Shown one piece after another: positions 61,195-64,000 of a stretch of DNA of 64,000 nt. Below the pieces are notes generated by a model that saw only the letters and a list, made by a program, of their open reading frames with translations, did not search any database and was not told the origin of the DNA. Positions within the stretch are counted from its first letter, which is position 1; every line of letters begins with the position of its first letter. Location: positions 124,001-188,000 of the forward strand of contig JAPJBO010000227.1 in the NCBI GenBank assembly GCA_030068145.1, given 5' to 3'. The position numbers were made by a program, and so were the translations under genes. This stretch comes from Diplonema papillatum. Its lineage: Eukaryota; Euglenozoa; Diplonemea; Diplonemida; Diplonemidae.

Positions 61195-62645
61195 CAGGCC
61201 CAATGACCTCGAGACAAAGTGTTGACAGGCTGCCATCGAGTTTCGGTCTTTCCGCGCGGGTGGGTGTCGACGCGACATGCGACGATTACGGCAAGCTCGC
61301 CCGGATGTTGGTCACCGCCTGGGGCACATTTTTCTGTGGCGGAGATGCGGACGGACCAACTCCGGACGCTCCTTCGGCTCGGCCAAGCGCAGTCCAACGG
61401 TGCTTGCTGCGGGCGTTGAACACACACACATGCGCGTGTGCGTGTTGTTGCCGGAGGGAAACGACATCAACGAAAAGAATGATTTTCAAAGCGTTGATCC
61501 AGGAGAGTTTTTGCCCGAAGACGGGGGGGTTTTGCTGCTATACCACTACTATCCCTCGCCAGGCCACCGGACACATGGTGAACATGGGAAGGCGTGAAGC
61601 GCCTTGTCGACGGCGTTGTGGAGCGGGGTCTCTTGCCTGGGCTGCACACACGGTGCTACAAAGACGGGGCGTGCGTGCTGGACCACGGGGCCGGGCACGC
61701 GGACGCGGCGAAGCAGCTGCCCCTCGGCGGGGACACGATCTGCAGGTTCTACTGCATTTACTGGCCCTCGACGACCCTGTGTCGAAGCACGTGCCGGAGT
61801 GGCGGGACGGCGCTATTTCGGCGGAAAGACGACGGGCTCCTTCGCCTCCGTGTGCCCCGTGATCGCGTGGGGGATCTCGAGGGCGAGCTCCCTGTAGTAC
61901 TTCGCGGTCTTCGTCCGGCCAGAACCCGTAGTCGAGCCCAGCCGTGTGCGTCAGCAGGTCCACGATGGTGATCGGGCGGCGCGCCTTCTCGAGGGTCCCT
62001 CCTGCAGGAGTTCTGCACAGCGGGTGCCGCTGAGCTACCAGCCGGGCGAGCGCTTCCAGTACGGCGTCGACTGGGACGGGTGATCGAAGTGATCCACGGG
62101 TCCCTCCGCGGCTTCCTCCAGGAGCGCATCTTCACCACTCGGCATGAAGGACACAGACTTCGTCGTCCCGGAGGAGAAGCTCGACATCGGCGGGAAAATG
62201 CCGAAATCGGTCACGTACGAGCTCATTCCCGGGCCGATCGGGTCCTGGGCGGCCCGCAGTCGAATGTGCCCTCCGTAGGCGCCGGGCTGGTGTCGACGAG
62301 CGACGACTATACTGCTAGTTCGCCCGGATGCTTGTGACCGGCGCCGCCGGCGGGATTCGATTCCTGTCGGAGCTGTCGGTCGTTAGCGGACATGCGGGCC
62401 GACCACCTCGTGAAGTCGCTGGCCGCAGCCTTCGACGGGTTCGGGCTCACGGTGGCGGTGACCACCGACGCGGGGAGGCGCCACGGGAGGCAGCTCTCAG
62501 GCAGGGGGTGCGAGAGGTTGACGTGGAGGCGGTGCTGGCCGCGCTTGCTATGAGTTACTTTCGGCCAACGCGGAGCTCGCTATGAGTTGCTCGCTGCGGG
62601 CGTGTCTGAACGCACGCACATGCGTGCGTGTGCGTGTTGTTGCTA
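61195..62645 (+). pseudogene. Rearranged pseudogene copy of the serine hydrolase
   Basis: Segments in order: 61275-61360 resembles gene 60535-60650; 61545-61815 copies leader and first ~95 codons (59625-59965), with an extra base near 61590 breaking the frame; about 61820-61995 copies 59985-60160 in inverted orientation; 62000-62560 copies 60160-60930 directly with many deletions. Stops and frameshifts abound. Two related segments 'cacacatgcg.gtgtgcgtgt' (61418-61447 and 62615-62642) mark tandem duplicate ends. Confidence 0.85.
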
Positions 62646-63818
62646 GACAACGCCCTCAACGAAGTATCGCCCACTTGCCACTTTTACTAGTTGGTTCAAG
62701 TTGCCGAGATGCGATCTCCCCGAAGAGAGTGTGGGTGGCATCGTTCGGGGGATACTGATGACAACGGATGCTTCTGTTTCTATCTCAATGGACGTCAGGC
62801 GCTCTGCCAATCGCCAGCGTCAGTTCGGCCGGACTGCAGCGAGATGGGTCCCCGCGCCGAAGAGTAGAAGGCGCGCCAGTCACAAAACACCTACACCCCC
62901 CACAATATTCCTTTGCGCTGCTTTCGTTCAGTGCAGGCCTTCAACGTGCTCGGATGGGCAGGGTGAAAAGTTCTCATCCGAATTCCCCTCCAAGAACACT
63001 TTTCTCCCGCTGTTCCTAGCTTGTGCGACAGCATTTCGCGAAGACTCACTCGTACTGCTGTCTCGCGTCCAAGCTGCGCACGCTCTGCCAGCAAATTGAT
63101 TCCTACTTTCTCTCCTTTCGTACTACCAGCCTGACGTGCTAGGGTCGAGGCGGGCACGACCCTTCACAAGCTCGTGGTAGTGCGGGATACGAGAGAGCAC
63201 GAAAGTACTGGTGGGCGAGTACCTGTTCTTCGGTCATCATAATACGTCCCAAACCCACCGGACCCGAGTCTGCCCAGATGTCACCTCCCAAAAAATCCCT
63301 TCCTCCGTGGTGGAAGCGCAACCAACATCACGGAGGCCCCGGCCAGGCAGGGCGAGTTTGGGAGGTGGCATCTGGGCCTCGAGATACTCTAGTTCGGTAG
63401 TAAAAGGTCCTCAAGCTGAAGAAGTGCAAAGGGAGGAGGGACCGGGGGTTTCGGCACTTACCCATCATCCCGGGTGGTCTTCTGTCAGCGCGGGGTCAAA
63501 TGCAGGTCGCCGTAGCACTCCAAGGACTGCTGTTGTTTAACCAACTACGGGAGGTTGCAAGATAATTCCACCCAGCAACAGTAATCTTTGAGCATCTTGA
63601 CGGTCCTGGATAAGTTTTCACCGAAGCGACGCCTCACGACCGGGCGTTCGCACCTCAAAAACCCGTAGCGCAACCCTCTCTCACACAGTTATTTCTTCCC
63701 CATAGAGGAAAACAACGTAGAACCCCACTAAAACACACATCCACCGCTACACACCTCTCCCCCCACCACCACAACACCAAAAAAAGAGCACCAACAGAAA
63801 AATATTTTTCTGTTCGCG
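62646..63818. other. No gene recognised; inverted repeat at 63272-63377
   Basis: Short frames only. The hairpin is listed separately. Confidence 0.35.
63272..63377. repeat. 21-bp inverted repeat, 64-bp loop
   Basis: 'gcccagatgtcacctcccaa' (63272 onwards) pairs with 63357-63377 at 20 of 21 positions. MITE-like. Confidence 0.6.
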
Positions 63819-63862
63819 GTCTCTCTTTTCTCTCTCGCTCTCTCTCTTCTCTCTCTTTTGAG
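63819..63862 (+). promoter_or_regulatory. CT-rich tract with AG: probable trans-splice acceptor of the kinase gene
   Basis: Mostly CT from 63819 to 63859, ending 'ttttgag', 18 bases before ATG 63880. Confidence 0.5.
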
Positions 63863-63879
63863 TCCACTCCCGCTCCACG

Positions 63880-64000
63880 ATGCCGAGCGCGTACGGACAG
63901 AATAATGGCCGCACTGTGGCTCACTTCGGCGCCACTAGAGGCGACGTGATCGCGGGGCGGTACAAGGTGGTGAGCGAAGCAGGCGCCGGGAACTTCGCCC
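63880..64000 (+). CDS. Protein kinase, N terminus (cut by window end)
   Basis: Forty codons are visible from ATG 63880. 'GDVIAGRYKVVSEAGAGNFA' fits the start of a kinase domain: the strand before the Gly-rich loop followed by G-x-G-x-F. The 'G(D/E)x(I/L)xxRYxV' lead-in is typical of the CMGC families DYRK, CLK and PRP4. The catalytic core lies outside the window, so the subfamily is tentative. Confidence 0.6.
   Translation, partial: MPSAYGQNNGRTVAHFGATRGDVIAGRYKVVSEAGAGNFA

Noticed and set aside
63090..63200. Possible 28S 3'-end piece around 'tttcgtactaccagcctgac'
   Set aside because: Only short similarity to 28S words; no longer block could be aligned.

Overview
The window looks like nuclear DNA of a protist from the Euglenozoa, most likely a diplonemid. 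The main evidence is a set of dispersed 18S rRNA fragments: they read CAGCACCCGCGG where most eukaryotes read CAGCAGCCGCGG, and they carry the 'ATTAATGCTG..GCTGTTAAA' block known from kinetoplastids and relatives. Every recognisable host gene lies on the + strand and is a single long GC-rich open frame. Several genes have a pyrimidine-rich tract ending in AG just before the ATG, as expected for polycistronic transcription with spliced-leader trans-splicing. The genus is an inference; no spliced-leader RNA gene was found.

Layout. 1-11 kb: repeats, a broken DIRS-like retroelement on the - strand between two identical 89-bp direct repeats, a (GA)n tract, 18S debris, a PH-domain fragment. 11-14.4 kb: a large protein with propeller-like ends and a decayed copy of its 3' end. 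15.3-17.5 kb: a membrane-anchored coiled-coil protein with nine 29-residue repeats. 17.6-20.4 kb: a 2.77-kb transposon-like element with 11-bp terminal inverted repeats, a 6-bp target duplication, palindromic arms and a small basic-protein gene split by about 660 bp of 18S rRNA. 21.5-25.3 kb: a secreted/type I membrane protein with 18 thyroglobulin type-1 repeats. 25.6-27.7 kb: a LINE-like remnant with an unusual Cys/His module. 28-34.5 kb: repeats, rRNA shards and small foldback elements. 34.5-38.9 kb: a PPR-like protein and a PB1-domain protein. 39-47.4 kb: mostly repeats. 47.4-51.2 kb: 28S fragment, ENY2/Sus1 with three damaged tail copies, 18S 5' end, and a small protein. 54-56 kb: a double-CDGSH/cytochrome-b5-reductase fusion and a tail copy with an intact frame. 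56.1-57.6 kb: a 330-bp inverted repeat. 58.2-62.6 kb: a small protein and a beta-lactamase-type serine hydrolase, each followed by a damaged copy. The window ends in the first 40 codons of a protein kinase.

Two patterns stand out. Many genes are accompanied by partial copies: 3'-end copies downstream and 5'-end copies upstream, always head-to-tail and decayed to different degrees. The intergenic space also holds shards of 18S and 28S rDNA in both orientations, one of them inside the gene carried by the transposon-like element.

The genes do not form one pathway. They serve chromatin and mRNA export (ENY2), organelle RNA (PPR-like), redox chemistry (CDGSH reductase), the cell surface (thyroglobulin repeats) and signalling (PB1, kinase), as expected for a functionally mixed directional gene cluster.
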